Source: Echinostoma caproni
Lineage: Eukaryota; Platyhelminthes; Trematoda; Plagiorchiida; Echinostomatidae
Length of the DNA stretch: 10,111 bases
Assembly (NCBI GenBank): GCA_900618425.1
Contig: UZAN01061251.1
Location: forward strand, 1 to 10,111
Direction: 5' to 3'
In this document: piece after piece, positions 1 through 8,739 of the stretch
Layout of the letters: every line of letters begins with the position of its first letter
Numbering within the stretch: position 1 is the first letter of the stretch
Position numbers and translations under genes: made by a program
Notes under the pieces: model-generated
What the model was told of the DNA's origin: nothing
Seen by the model: only the letters and a program-made list of their open reading frames with translations
Databases searched by the model: none

Positions 1-2
1 AC

Positions 3-101
3 AAGCTTCCAAAGGAAATCATCGACCTCCAAACTGTGCAAGCATTTAAGACTGCACTCGATAAGCGATGGGTGGAACTATTCCCATCCCTGGCAGTGTA
101 G
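3..101 (+). CDS. C-terminal fragment of a reverse transcriptase polyprotein (retrotransposon ORF2 type)
   Basis: The frame starting at position 3 reads KLPKEIIDLQTVQAFKTALD, followed by KRWVELFPSLAV and a TAG stop. The pattern (N)KLPxE..., then a short spacer, then V-x-x-F-K-x-x-L-D-x-x-W, is the familiar C-terminal end of CR1/Jockey-type retrotransposon polyproteins, just after the reverse transcriptase domain. In that family the protein nicks target DNA with an N-terminal endonuclease and copies its own RNA at the nick. The catalytic domains would lie upstream and are not in the window. Bases 1-2 (AC) are compatible with a preceding Asn codon, which fits the family pattern. There is no frameshift or stop in the visible part, so this copy may be young or only 5'-truncated. 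The family assignment comes from motif recognition, not a search. Confidence 0.7.
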   Translation, partial: KLPKEIIDLQTVQAFKTALDKRWVELFPSLAV

Positions 102-315
102 ACGTTTGTAGATGTGCCAAAAGTTTAGGATGCCTTTTCCCTTTTTACTGGTACACGCATGGAATGCTCACGTCTAAAAATTCACTCGCCAAATTGGTGA
201 GATGAGATTTTATTTCTCATTCTTATTTCAGCAGTGCTGGGTGCCCACGTTGTGAGCATATCATCGAAGGAATTCTGGACGCTCGATTGGCTGTGACCGT
301 ATTCAATCCTGTGCA
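102..315 (+). other. 3' UTR of the retrotransposon, with two abutting hairpins
   Basis: This is the non-coding stretch between the reverse transcriptase stop codon and the pentamer tail. It contains two adjacent stem-loops. The first has stem arms 185-191 and 195-201 with a 3-base loop (7 pairs including one G-U). The second has arms 202-207 and 215-220 with a 7-base loop (6 perfect pairs). In non-LTR elements the 3' UTR RNA is commonly what the reverse transcriptase recognises to start copying, so these are candidates for that role (inference). Confidence 0.55.
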
Positions 316-355
316 ACCTGACCTGACCTGACCGAACTGAACTGAACTGAAGTGA
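316..355 (+). repeat. Pentanucleotide tandem tail of the retrotransposon
   Basis: Eight consecutive 5-base units can be read: three ACCTG, one ACCGA, three ACTGA and one AGTGA. The change from a CCTGA-type to a CTGAA-type unit within one period-5 array suggests slippage or template jumping by the reverse transcriptase at the 3' end of the element. The same ACTGA unit reappears at 10032-10040. Confidence 0.85.
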
Positions 356-811
356 CGCCAAATAGTAAAGGTTTTCAAGGTCAGTATCTGCGGGACTTTG
401 AATGCTTTACTTGAAGGTGAAGGGCCAAATTACAATCAAGTCTGTTCCTGATTGAAAAAGTTGAACTTAAAGGGATGGATTCGAACAGTCACTTGAAGAA
501 AAGTATTCTGAAAAAGAAGGATGCTCTATGTAAGTTAACCTTGTTATTATGTAATATAATTTTATATAACTATATATATATATATCACATTATATATAAC
601 AATATATATGCACAACTATGGAGGATATTGAGAACAGCTTTATTCATAAAAATCCTTTTTTTGTAAAAAAATTCAGGAATTTATTGAATCTATCGTCGAG
701 TCCAAAGTGTTGTATCCCAAGCAGCACGGGCTGTTGTAATCACATGTACATGTATATACTTCAGTGACTCCTGAGTCTCCCTCTAGAGGCCTCTGAATGT
801 CTCAATGAGTT
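356..811. other. AT-rich intergenic DNA with a short (TA)n run; no gene seen
   Basis: No coding frame here has convincing content. A small plus-strand ORF at 475-666 mostly translates AT-rich simple sequence (a Tyr/Ile-rich stretch) and is regarded as chance. A (TA)n run lies at 571-585, flanked by further TA-rich sequence to about 610. An AGAGGCCTCT palindrome lies just after 780. Confidence 0.6.
571..585. repeat. (TA)n microsatellite
   Basis: Uninterrupted alternating TA for 15 bases, embedded in TATA-rich sequence that continues in broken form to about 610. Confidence 0.9.
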
Positions 812-936
812 TACAATATTGTTAACTATTCAGTTCACAAAATTAGTTCACAAAATTATTTAAATAATTTAGTTTACTGTATTATAAACTACAGTTTACA
901 ATATTGGTTCGTTGTTTATTATAATAAACAATATTG
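812..936. repeat. AT-rich palindrome cluster with a 13-bp tandem duplication
   Basis: AGTTCACAAAATT is repeated head-to-tail at 832-844 and 845-857. It runs into a perfect 18-bp palindrome at 853-870 (AAATTATTT and its mirror). A perfect 20-bp palindrome sits at 912-931 (TTGTTTATTA and its mirror). The self-complementary 8-mer CAATATTG occurs three times in the interval, near 814, 899 and 929. Such sequence could extrude cruciforms or serve as an AT-rich recombination or replication-slippage site. No terminal inverted repeat pair or transposase was found to make it a DNA transposon. Confidence 0.7.
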
Positions 937-1041
937 ATCATTCAAACTATGTTAGAATCAGGAGGTGATTTGTAGGTTTGCGGCTGTTACAAATTGTTTT
1001 GGATCCTTTAGTAGAATCTCACTATTCTTTTTTTGCTCTGA

Positions 1042-1059
1042 TTCTAGAAGCTTCTAGAG
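1042..1059. promoter_or_regulatory. Heat-shock-element-like array (TTCnnGAAnnTTCnnGAG)
   Basis: Four alternating inverted pentamer units are in perfect register: TTC at 1042, GAA at 1047, TTC at 1052 and GAG at 1057. Three units are exact and the fourth has one mismatch. The core 1043-1058 is a perfect 16-bp palindrome. This matches the established heat shock factor binding site, nGAAn units in alternating orientation. No heat-shock protein coding sequence is visible on either side, so function is unproven, and an isolated match can arise by chance. Confidence 0.4.
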
Positions 1060-2940
1060 AGAGCGAGATTCCTGATCGGTAAATAGTCTTGATTACCCTG
1101 CTGAGACTAAAAGTAATAAGAAAAACATATTTTCTCTTGTTTTACATGTAAAGCACAAGGGGTTATAACCACTATTAATTAATAGTTTCGAATGTCGGGT
1201 TCATAGAAGTAGAAAGCTCCTTGAATTATAGATTTCTCTGTTTCTTGAGCGTTCTCGGAGAGATCTAGTGTTCGGATGAGGTTCTGTAAAGTTTATTTTC
1301 GATTTGGTCTCAACTCCAGCGAGTAGCTTAAGAGAAGCAGTAAGGGTAGGTTGAAGATTTCTGGAAATGAATGGAACAGTGAAAACCAGTCAAGGCATGA
1401 GCCAAGCTGATGGAAATGGGTTGCAGCATGTGCATTTAAACTACAAACTACAACGGTTCCCAATGCCAGGCATGCTGTAATGACCAACCAGCGGTCCGTC
1501 CAATGTTTCTGGCAGGGCATTCCAAATTTTTCATGTTTTACGGATGAGAAATTTAGTTTTATATTTGCTTACCAGCTGAAAACAGTTAACGTGCTAAAAG
1601 AACTTGGACGCAAGTAATGGAGTGAGAAATGAAAATGATATAAAATAAAATTGTTTTGAAGAGAAGAATTAGACTACTGGGAGCAGTGTACCCTATCTAG
1701 GTGACGGTTAAGACTAATTTCATGCAATATTATTAACCCACCCTTTTTCTCGCAGTAGCGAGAAATAACCGACCCACCCAGATTAATTAACCATGGTGAA
1801 ATGTGTATACGATTCCCTTACTGGTAAGGTGCTTTAAAAATGCGAATTAAGTTATTTTAGACTTCGAATTTATCACAGTAATGCTCATAATTTCCCCCGA
1901 TTGCAATTTCAATCTTATTAATCTAAATTGTTTTGAAACTGATGAACCTGATGTATCAGTTAGTTGAAGCACATCCTGAAACTCCTCTAAGTCAGTATGC
2001 TCATTAATTTCTTTTCCAGTATATCCTTCTTCCAAAATTGGCTCAAATCAGCTTTGCCCATGAAATTATACACAAAATTGTAGATCAATTCAACAATATA
2101 ATTCTTAGGTGCATTTCATCTATAAAATGTTTGAAGCAGTGAATCTTTTAAACTACAGCAATGTATGATAATTTTAAGTTCAAATGGTAAAAAAACTGTG
2201 AAGAACTTCTAAATTATGAAGCAAAAACAGAACGAAATGCGGGCTTGAGTCCTGTAAATGATATTCCAGAGAAACTCTACAGATTCTAACTATAAAAATG
2301 TTAGATGATTTGACCATGGAAGTACCAAACACTACTAAACCTACTCAAATCAGTAACATTTAGTTAAATATCATGATGTCCTAGTTACTTCAAAAGAGTT
2401 ATCTATGGTTTGTATGCCTTAGGCAATGTCCAATTTTACAATATTAAATAATGTTTAGGCACCAAATGGTAGATGAATGACCACCGCTAGGGTAATTTAT
2501 TGTGAAAGAGTACATGAACATGTCAGACATTCGTTGAAGTAGGAAGGCCGTAGGTGGTTTAGGATTATCGGAGCTGAAACTGGGAAAAGACCTGAACACC
2601 AGTATTCACAAGACTGCCTAAAGAATTATTCACTCAACTGCGCTTACTTACAGGCGTTTGACAACCTGCATCATTTCAACTCAAAAAATAAATGCAGGGT
2701 TTTATGAAAGATCTCTGTTGAAGGCACAATATGGCTTTGAATGAAATTACAAGGGCGTCGAAGTTGTAAAGATAACTACAACTAGGTATGAATATACGGC
2801 GTGTACAGCAACTGTTACAAACTGCACCCAATCTTTTTTTAATCTTTTAGTTTTACTTCCTTTTATTGAATATGCAATGGTACAATTTTCAGGAAGGGGG
2901 AGGAGGCCAATCAAAGGGCTACCATTCAACACACAATGAG
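1060..2940. other. AT-rich DNA without a supportable gene
   Basis: Several short minus-strand open frames occur here (1293-1520, 1847-2035, 2747-2932), but none has a recognisable domain or a persuasive pair of splice sites. The frame at 1847-2035 has a hydrophilic, protein-like composition (for example LEEFQDVLQL) and is open from an in-frame TGA near 2050. However, it has no ATG near its start and no good acceptor upstream, so it is at most a weak terminal-exon candidate. No RNA gene or transposon end was recognised. Confidence 0.5.
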
Positions 2941-2951
2941 GAAAGTCAAGC

Positions 2952-3015
2952 GGTGGTGATGGGATTCGAACACATCCTCGAGGTGATAATTTGATGACAT
3001 TACCACAGGGCCACC
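2952..3015 (-). repeat. tRNA-like unit with A and B boxes (SINE head or decayed tRNA)
   Basis: Read on the minus strand, TGGCCCTGTGG (3003-3013) matches the RNA polymerase III A box TRGCNNARYGG at all but one position. TGTTCGAATCC (2962-2972) matches the B box GGTTCGANTCC at all but one. The ends GGTGG and CCACC can pair as a 5-bp acceptor-like stem, and a T-arm of 4 out of 5 pairs with loop TTCGAAT is visible. The unit is 64 bases, shorter than a normal tRNA, and no proper anticodon arm is evident, so a functional tRNA is unlikely. A tRNA-derived short interspersed element, or a broken tRNA copy, fits best. Sequence downstream in the minus direction (2951 down to about 2830) would be the SINE body. 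Confidence 0.45.
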
Positions 3016-4884
3016 ATTGAGAAAAATAAAAACAGAGCTGCAGATAAGAGAGTGTTATATTCAGGATTTATTAATGAGGGGCAAAAGTCACACCAAATTT
3101 GAATCTGAATGAAGCGATTCGTTATTCATAGTCCAGTAAAAGTTAAACACCGGGAGGTTCGATAGATTCATGTACTGTCCGCCAAACGTGCATCAGAGAA
3201 CGTTAGCTTATATTGATCTTAGTTGTTCTGTTGTGGTTTGAGATGAAAAGCTCCGTCGGCATTTCTTAACATGAAACCAAACAGATAAATTCCCAATCAT
3301 TTCTTGGAGGCGTTTAAATATTTTGGTTTCAGAAAAGTGATGAAGTTTTAGTAGGAAAATGTCTCTGTACGTAGAACACAGCTCAGCAGAATGAAGCTGC
3401 TGCACATGAATATGAAGAACGTTTGATTCAATAATCCAAAGCCCGGATTTGAAACTCATTGAAAACGTGTGAGGTATATTAACTAGAAGGGTTTGAGATC
3501 ATGGAAGTTATTCCACACTGTCCCCAAAATATAGAAAGTTATCATTCATCAGTAAACAAGTTTTGAACTTGGGATAATCCAAAACCTCATCTAAAGTATG
3601 CTTCAGCACAGTACCTTCAGATGCATATATTCTAGGAAAAGATAGTCTAGCGTAGTCATCAGCGGAATTCGTTTTATTCCTCTATACGGGTTGCATAATC
3701 ATCAGCATTGTTTTTGTATTCATCCAAACGTTGAGCGGTCCGGGTGGCTAAATTGGATATAAATTGGAGAAGACAGAGCAAGGTTAATGCAATTTCGAGT
3801 TCTTTATTGTCACTTTCGACCATAATGTAAAAATATATATCTAAAAACTCATGTTTCTGTGTAGAACTGCTTTAGGTTGAAATTACTAGGGAGAATTAAT
3901 GTCTATGTTTTAGTCAAAAAGTATTGTGCTTTTGTACTGGAACAAAAATGATGAATTTTCCCCATCGTCGTTATTGTGCAGCAATCAAGAAGAAGTTATT
4001 TATGAAAAGGCTGCCAATACAATTTAAGTTTTTTTGTGTGAAACCTTTCAGTCAGTTAGATTGCAAGCTGGGGATTACAATAAGTGGTTTTGACCATTTT
4101 AGGCACAAATATATGAAAAATTCGCGACTTAGGTGTGAACTTGTGATATGCATTTCGTGTAACATTAAGATTACCAGACAAAGATTATCGTCATGATGCT
4201 GATTTCTAAAATTCTTCATTTTATTTTCAGTATTGTACCTGTAATCAAGTAATTTTATGTTTATCAAGCCTTATGTAAGAATAATGTTATTTCGATTTCT
4301 GTAAATAAATAAAGAATTTTGACAAAAGTTCATCAACCAGATAAAACTCCAAATAATAGAATCAAGTTTGTATGTGTCAACACATACCAGATTTTTAGAT
4401 GTTAACCTCATTTCCAGTATGCGAGGGACAAAATTGACCACAATTTCATTGGAGTAGTTGACTATCAGAAATGTACCTCGAAAATAGATGATAATGTGCA
4501 TTTTCTAATTTTGAGCAGAGGATAAATTAAAAGTTTCTTCCCAGGCCCAACTAAATCTAACCAATTGTGAATGACACGGATCAGATTTGCTAATTTTGTT
4601 TTAAAAAACACGTGAAGGAAAACAAACAAGGAACAAACCGCTATCTAATTGGCTAATCAGCCACCACGAAAGTAGAATTGAGCAAAATAGAACTTTTTCA
4701 ACCATCACGATTGGGAAACTCACAAATATGTTTTATTAGCCCTAGATCAATCGGTTTGATTGAAGATTTTATTCGAGTTGAGTAGGAATTCAGTTGTTCC
4801 CGACTCAATGGAATTTTACTTTCTAGGAATCGAATGTGATTTGTTATCAAACGGTCGTTTCAGGTAAAATCTCATTCAGTTTTC
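3016..4884. other. AT-rich DNA with weak short ORFs only
   Basis: A minus-strand ATG frame at 3208-3459 (83 codons) and a plus-strand frame at 3924-4196 (90 codons) are the longest. Their lengths are about what chance gives in sequence this AT-rich when all six frames are counted, and neither shows a known motif. Two overlapping AATAAA hexamers at 4304-4313 lie about 110 bases after the second frame ends, but this hexamer is expected often by chance here. A TGGCTAAATTGG near 3745 resembles a polymerase III A box, but no B box follows. Confidence 0.5.
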
Positions 4885-5160
4885 ATGCAGTACCTTGTGC
4901 AGAACTATTCTGACGTAATCAACTCGGAGCGGCTGGAAAAGGAAGATAGAGAAAATACATGGACTCCATTTTCACTCTGCAGTAGATCAGCTATCAGAAA
5001 TTTATATGTATATAACTTACCGCCACTGCGTTTTATGTATCTGCTAACTTTGATTATATCTGGAGTGAAACCATCACAAACATATTTTCCACGTCAGAAC
5101 ATGTCTGTGTGTATTTTATACAAAGCGAAAGACAGAGAAGTTAAAGGAAAACCGATATAA
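4885..5160 (+). CDS. Weak candidate: unassigned 91-codon open frame, possible exon
   Basis: An ATG-initiated frame with mixed, protein-like composition runs to a TAA at the edge of an AT-rich microsatellite. Early residues are polar and charged (SERLEKEDRENTW), followed by a more hydrophobic middle (PPLRFMYLLTLIISG). A TTTTCATGCAG sequence ending at 4890 could act as a splice acceptor, which would make this an exon rather than an intronless gene. No domain is recognised, no matching donor is clear, and the length is close to what chance allows in this base composition. It could equally be noise. Confidence 0.15.
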   Translation: MQYLVQNYSDVINSERLEKEDRENTWTPFSLCSRSAIRNLYVYNLPPLRFMYLLTLIISGVKPSQTYFPRQNMSVCILYKAKDREVKGKPI

Positions 5161-5169
5161 GCATTAAGT

Positions 5170-5196
5170 TATATATAAATATAAATATTTATATAT

Positions 5197-5267
<71 letters not shown>

Positions 5268-5288
5268 TAGAGAGAGAAAGAAAGAGAG
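5170..5288. repeat. Compound (AT)n(AG)n microsatellite
   Basis: Broken TA-rich sequence leads into 16 perfect AT units (5201-5232), followed directly by 15 perfect AG units (5233-5262). A decaying purine tract (ACAGATAGAGAGAGAAAG...) then runs to about 5288. The pure length suggests active slippage and length polymorphism. The AG half is a homopurine mirror tract that could adopt H-DNA. Confidence 0.95.
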
Positions 5289-6601
5289 TGATGTTTATGT
5301 TTTTAAAAGATATCATATTGTGATGTGCTTACAAAGAGTAACACCTACGAATTCATTTTTTTTCTTTGGGGAACCCACTCACTGGTAAGAAAAATTCTAA
5401 GTATCACATGATATTATCATAAATAGACCGCGGAATATCCCAAGAAATAGCCTGTATGCTTGTATTTCTCTGCAAATTGTTGAGTTTAGTTTGAATTTAA
5501 CATCTGGACAACATCAATTCAGAGATTTAACTTGTGCAAACCTTTAGAACAATCTAAAAAGTCATACATTGCACGTTCACTAACTTTCACAAGAAAGTTC
5601 ATCAGGTGACATTCAGTTACCAATGGAAAGCAGAAATCTGATAGACCATTTTCTTCGAAAGAATTTAGGACTTCTTTTGAGTTTTCATGCGGAGAAGCAA
5701 AAGAAACCGAGAAGGAGTCATTGTACTTAGTTCTTTTCAATCATTTTTTGTCTGTTAAAGCCTACTGCAACACATTTGAATTATTGATAATAGTAATACA
5801 CGGTTCGTTGACCACAATGTACAAAAAATATACTTGTAATGTCCCGATGGCTAGTTCTGTTCTCCATTGAGCTCGTTAATCTAGCTTATGCTAGCAAACA
5901 ATTAAGTTTACCTACCATCTGGTGGGTTTTAGGTATAAAAAGTGGTAATAAAAATCACATAGTTGAAATGCCGCTGACACAAACATAAACCCACACAAAA
6001 AACAGTAGTATGACTTCCAAATCAATCCGTGCGGTACAGGGCGACTGTCAAGGTCATCCAGTCAAATAGCGTTTATGCAATACCCACGTCGTCACATTCT
6101 CGGTTGAGTCATTTTCCTCTGTCTTGGAAGAATAGGGGTGAAAGATGAGCAAATTTTGGGGGAAAAATGAATATGCCAAATTTTGGACAAACTTTTGATC
6201 ACCTAAATTTTCAGCGCTTCTTTTGTGACAATTATGCCGTATTCCCAAATTGTAATCAGGCTAAATTCTGCGAATTTCTTAATTTCAGTAATCAAAAATT
6301 AAAAAATAAAATGATGAACTCATCAGTATGCATTACCGATGAAGAGTCAGAGGGTAAATTCAGCTAATCAACTTGTGTCAAAAACAAACATAGATGGAAA
6401 GACTCGTTTGTGATCGTTCGAATTTTTACCTTTCAGATGACATACACTGATTTGCCTGTCTGAGAATCACGTGAACAGAGTGTACTGAGTTCATTGAAGG
6501 TGAAAATTTGTTTCAATGCGTCCCATATTCTTCTAAAAATCAAAATATTAATGATCCGTATGGTCGATGTATAGAGAAACAGAGGCACGAACTGCGGTTC
6601 C
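5289..6601. other. AT-rich DNA without a supportable gene
   Basis: The minus-strand frame at 5519-5740 reads like ordinary protein (for example SFASPHENSKEVLNSFEENG). However, it starts right after an in-frame TGA, has no ATG at its head and lacks a convincing acceptor. Overlapping opposite-strand frames near 6054-6367 look like chance. No repeats longer than small hairpins (such as CTAGC/GCTAG near 5880) were seen. Confidence 0.5.
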
Positions 6602-6709
6602 ATGCTATTTTCAGCTCTTGAAAATGTTTACGTGAGCTGGTGGAAGGGAAATCGTGCAGAGGTGACAGGTTCCTTAAAGTCTACGACCCGCAGAGTCGTA
6701 CGTACCCGG
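6602..6709 (+). CDS. Weak candidate exon ending in a consensus splice donor
   Basis: An open frame beginning with ATG at 6602 encodes MLFSALENVYVSWWKGNRAE, continues basic (Lys/Arg-rich), and reaches CCCGG|GTAAGT, a near-ideal 5' splice site with the intron starting at 6710. A TATTTTCAG ending at 6614 could alternatively be an acceptor, making 6615-6709 a 95-base internal exon. The local sequence is GC-richer than its surroundings. No domain is recognised and no partner exon was found within the window, so this stays speculative. Confidence 0.18.
6682..6700. other. Small perfect hairpin
   Basis: TACGAC (6682-6687) and GTCGTA (6695-6700) form six perfect pairs around a 7-base loop, just upstream of the GTAAGT donor-like site. 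Its function is unknown and a stem this short can occur by chance. Confidence 0.4.
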
Positions 6710-6831
6710 GTAAGTTTACAATTTATGGTTAAGAGAATAACCACTTGGGTTGTTAGCCATGAATACGGGGGAGTGATTCATCAAATACACATTCGCGGAT
6801 GATCTGCGGAGATGCTCGACAGCGTGGCTGT

Positions 6832-6852
6832 GGGAGGGGTAGGGTGGGGTGG
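6832..6852 (+). other. G-quadruplex motif
   Basis: G-runs of 3, 4, 3 and 4 are separated by loops of only 1, 2 and 1 bases, followed by a further GG. This satisfies the standard G3+N1-7 four-run pattern with very short loops, which usually form stable parallel quadruplexes. It stands out because the surrounding DNA is AT-rich. Confidence 0.8.
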
Positions 6853-8340
6853 AGGTTAGCTTAACTAACTGTCAATGCAAACAACCACAAAAGTATCATG
6901 AAGTGTTCGAATTTGGCCCACCACCAAACAAAGCCATTGATGTCATCCTCTTGGTCTGGCGACAGCACTTGGCTATAGAAATGCTAAAGAGTTATTCTTG
7001 AATATAGAAACTGAATGGTACTGTAGATGGCCTTTTGTGTTATACAATCCTACCTGGTTCTCACGTAGAAGATTGCCACCAAAATTCTGGTAATGGAGCT
7101 TCCCAGGGTGGTGACAAATGTTGATCAGAATGATGTCCATCAAATGAATAGGATTATTGCTGTCAGATTCACGTGCCGACAACTAAATGATTCCGACTTT
7201 GATCGAGAGGTTTATTGGAACGTGAATCTATTTGGACTGATAATAGACACTTGTATTGTTCTAAAAATATTTTTTTGGTATTTTTCAGACCCAAAAAGAT
7301 GTTAAATGTTTTTAAATGAATATCAAGAACATACGATCCAATTATGAAGTGAGGGCTTGCTCAATTTTGTATTCCCTGTTTCACATTGTTGACGTTTTTA
7401 CATCACGTTCTACAAAATGCATTTCTTCACATCTGTGACGGAGCAAATAGAGCCTACCCAGTGACAATAAATCCATAAGAGAACTGTGTATAACACAGCA
7501 TACTACAGGCATACTTAATTATCTGACCATCAGGAAGTCAAACAACGTGGCATGATCCTGGCCTTGGTTAGCCACTGATAGCCATATTTGTTTGCAGGTA
7601 GCTATACGGTCATCCGTATCGATACTAGGCCTATCTTATTCGGGTTTCAGATAATTACACCCTCTAGGTCGTAGGGATTGAGCTAACAGTTACAAAAAGC
7701 TATGCGATAGGTTTCTGTGACTAAGCAGATTACCGCTTCTATTGATGATCACACTGTGATGAATGATAAAAGCAATCAGTATTCCATGAACTCATGTTTA
7801 CCGTGTTTGCAGTGAGGTAATCTCATTCATATGAGCATTACTTAACATTGATTTATAAATCTGTCGGGAATACTCCAATACTGGCTACTTAATGGAACAA
7901 TACCATTGGTTTTCGAACGAAATTTCTCCTTGTCACCGTAGTTCAATCCCCCCCGGTGCCCCGTAGCCAAATCACTTAACTGTATCCTGTGTTTCATAAA
8001 CGCAATGAAATCAGTCTCAGGAGGGTTTTTCTTGACAGCTCAATCGCTTGAACTGGGATCCCGACATTAGGGTCTGACCGAATGAGTTCCATCTGCTCTC
8101 TCTCTCTGTGATAAAATACATTAAAGGCGCTGTTCAACTCTATGCCAAGATGCACTCGGAGTTTAAACTCAACCTCTTATCAAGTGATTCTGGAAATCGA
8201 ACCAACATAACTGAGATTCTTTCCCCGGTCATACCATTCGTGGCAATGTCAATATTGCGCAGTTAAAGTGAATCGGTTATTGCTTCCAGCAATAGTTTTC
8301 ACTAAACCAACTGAATCATATAGGGGAGGCCACGGGACAG
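6853..8340. other. Intergenic DNA, no gene recognised
   Basis: Overlapping frames on both strands at 6973-7305 have no recognisable product. ATACGG and CCGTAT at 7604-7619 make a perfect 6-bp hairpin with a 4-base loop. A (CT)6 run lies at 8096-8107, and a run of seven C lies near 7949. Nothing here identifies a gene, RNA or transposon end. Confidence 0.5.
8096..8107. repeat. Short (CT)6 microsatellite
   Basis: Six perfect CT units, the only simple repeat of note in this part of the window. Confidence 0.85.
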
Positions 8341-8673
8341 TTGACTGTAATTGTGAAATTGGAGAAGGCCTGTATTGAATTGTATTCCATTGAAAGACTT
8401 TTGAAATCAGGTAAAACTGGAGTTCAATCGAAAACACTAGCACACAAATACTTTAACCCGTTTCAGAGGTACATACACCCAAAATACATCAAAGAATGTT
8501 TACACATCATTCACTCCCGAAAGTTCCATCTGCAGCTCAGTAGAAAGTTTGTCTTTACCTGTTTCGGTTTTTCAGTTTGTACAGCCATTAACCGTGTACT
8601 TTTGTGCACCGGTTTCGGTTGCGTTTTGCTACCGATTTGGATTAAGCAGTATGAGACGTATCAGAAGGTTTGA
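8341..8673 (+). other. Unassigned 110-codon open frame, probably chance
   Basis: The frame opens at a TTG, not an ATG, and runs to a TGA at 8671-8673. It shows no known domain. The C-terminal third is Cys/Phe/Leu-rich (FVFTCFGFSVCTAINRVLLC), partly because a TTTCGGTT motif occurs twice in the DNA. One open run of about this length is roughly what chance predicts in a 10-kb window of this composition. It could be a fragment of an exon, but nothing positive supports that. Confidence 0.12.
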
Positions 8674-8739
8674 AAGAAGGGTCGCGGAGAAAAGGAATAA
8701 TTTCAAGGGACTAAAGTAACAAGAAAAAAAGGAAGAAAA

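Larger units (their letters stand above)
1..355 (+). mobile_element. 3' end of a CR1-like (non-LTR) retrotransposon, truncated by the window edge
   Basis: Three parts lie in the order expected for the 3' end of a non-LTR retrotransposon. They are the C-terminal codons of a reverse transcriptase ORF (to the stop at 99-101), a 3' UTR of about 215 bases, and a short tandem pentamer tail at 316-355 instead of a long poly(A). CR1-clade elements are known to end in short tandem repeats, so CR1-like is the best clade guess; Jockey/RTE-type relatives cannot be excluded from 32 residues. Sequence after 355 no longer follows the period-5 pattern, so the 3' boundary of the insertion is placed there. The 5' part lies outside the window, so it cannot be judged whether the copy is intact. 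Confidence 0.75.

Noticed and set aside
475..666. 63-codon frame starting with a Lys/Ser-rich peptide
   Set aside because: Most of it translates TA-rich simple sequence; no coding evidence.
1847..2050. Minus-strand frame with protein-like, hydrophilic composition
   Set aside because: No ATG near its start, no convincing splice acceptor after the upstream TGA, no known motif and modest length. At best a weak terminal exon candidate.
3208..3459. 83-codon minus-strand ATG frame
   Set aside because: Several frames of this length are expected by chance across six frames of AT-rich sequence, and no motif or splice context supports it.
3735..3800. GTGGCTAAATTGG resembling a polymerase III A box
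   Set aside because: No B box (GGTTCGANTCC-like) follows within tRNA or SINE spacing.
3924..4313. 90-codon plus-strand frame followed by overlapping AATAAA hexamers
   Set aside because: The hexamer is frequent in AT-rich DNA, the protein has no recognisable feature, and an overlapping frame on the other strand is equally open.
5519..5740. Minus-strand frame reading like ordinary protein
   Set aside because: Begins at TTG directly after an in-frame stop, with no acceptor or family match.
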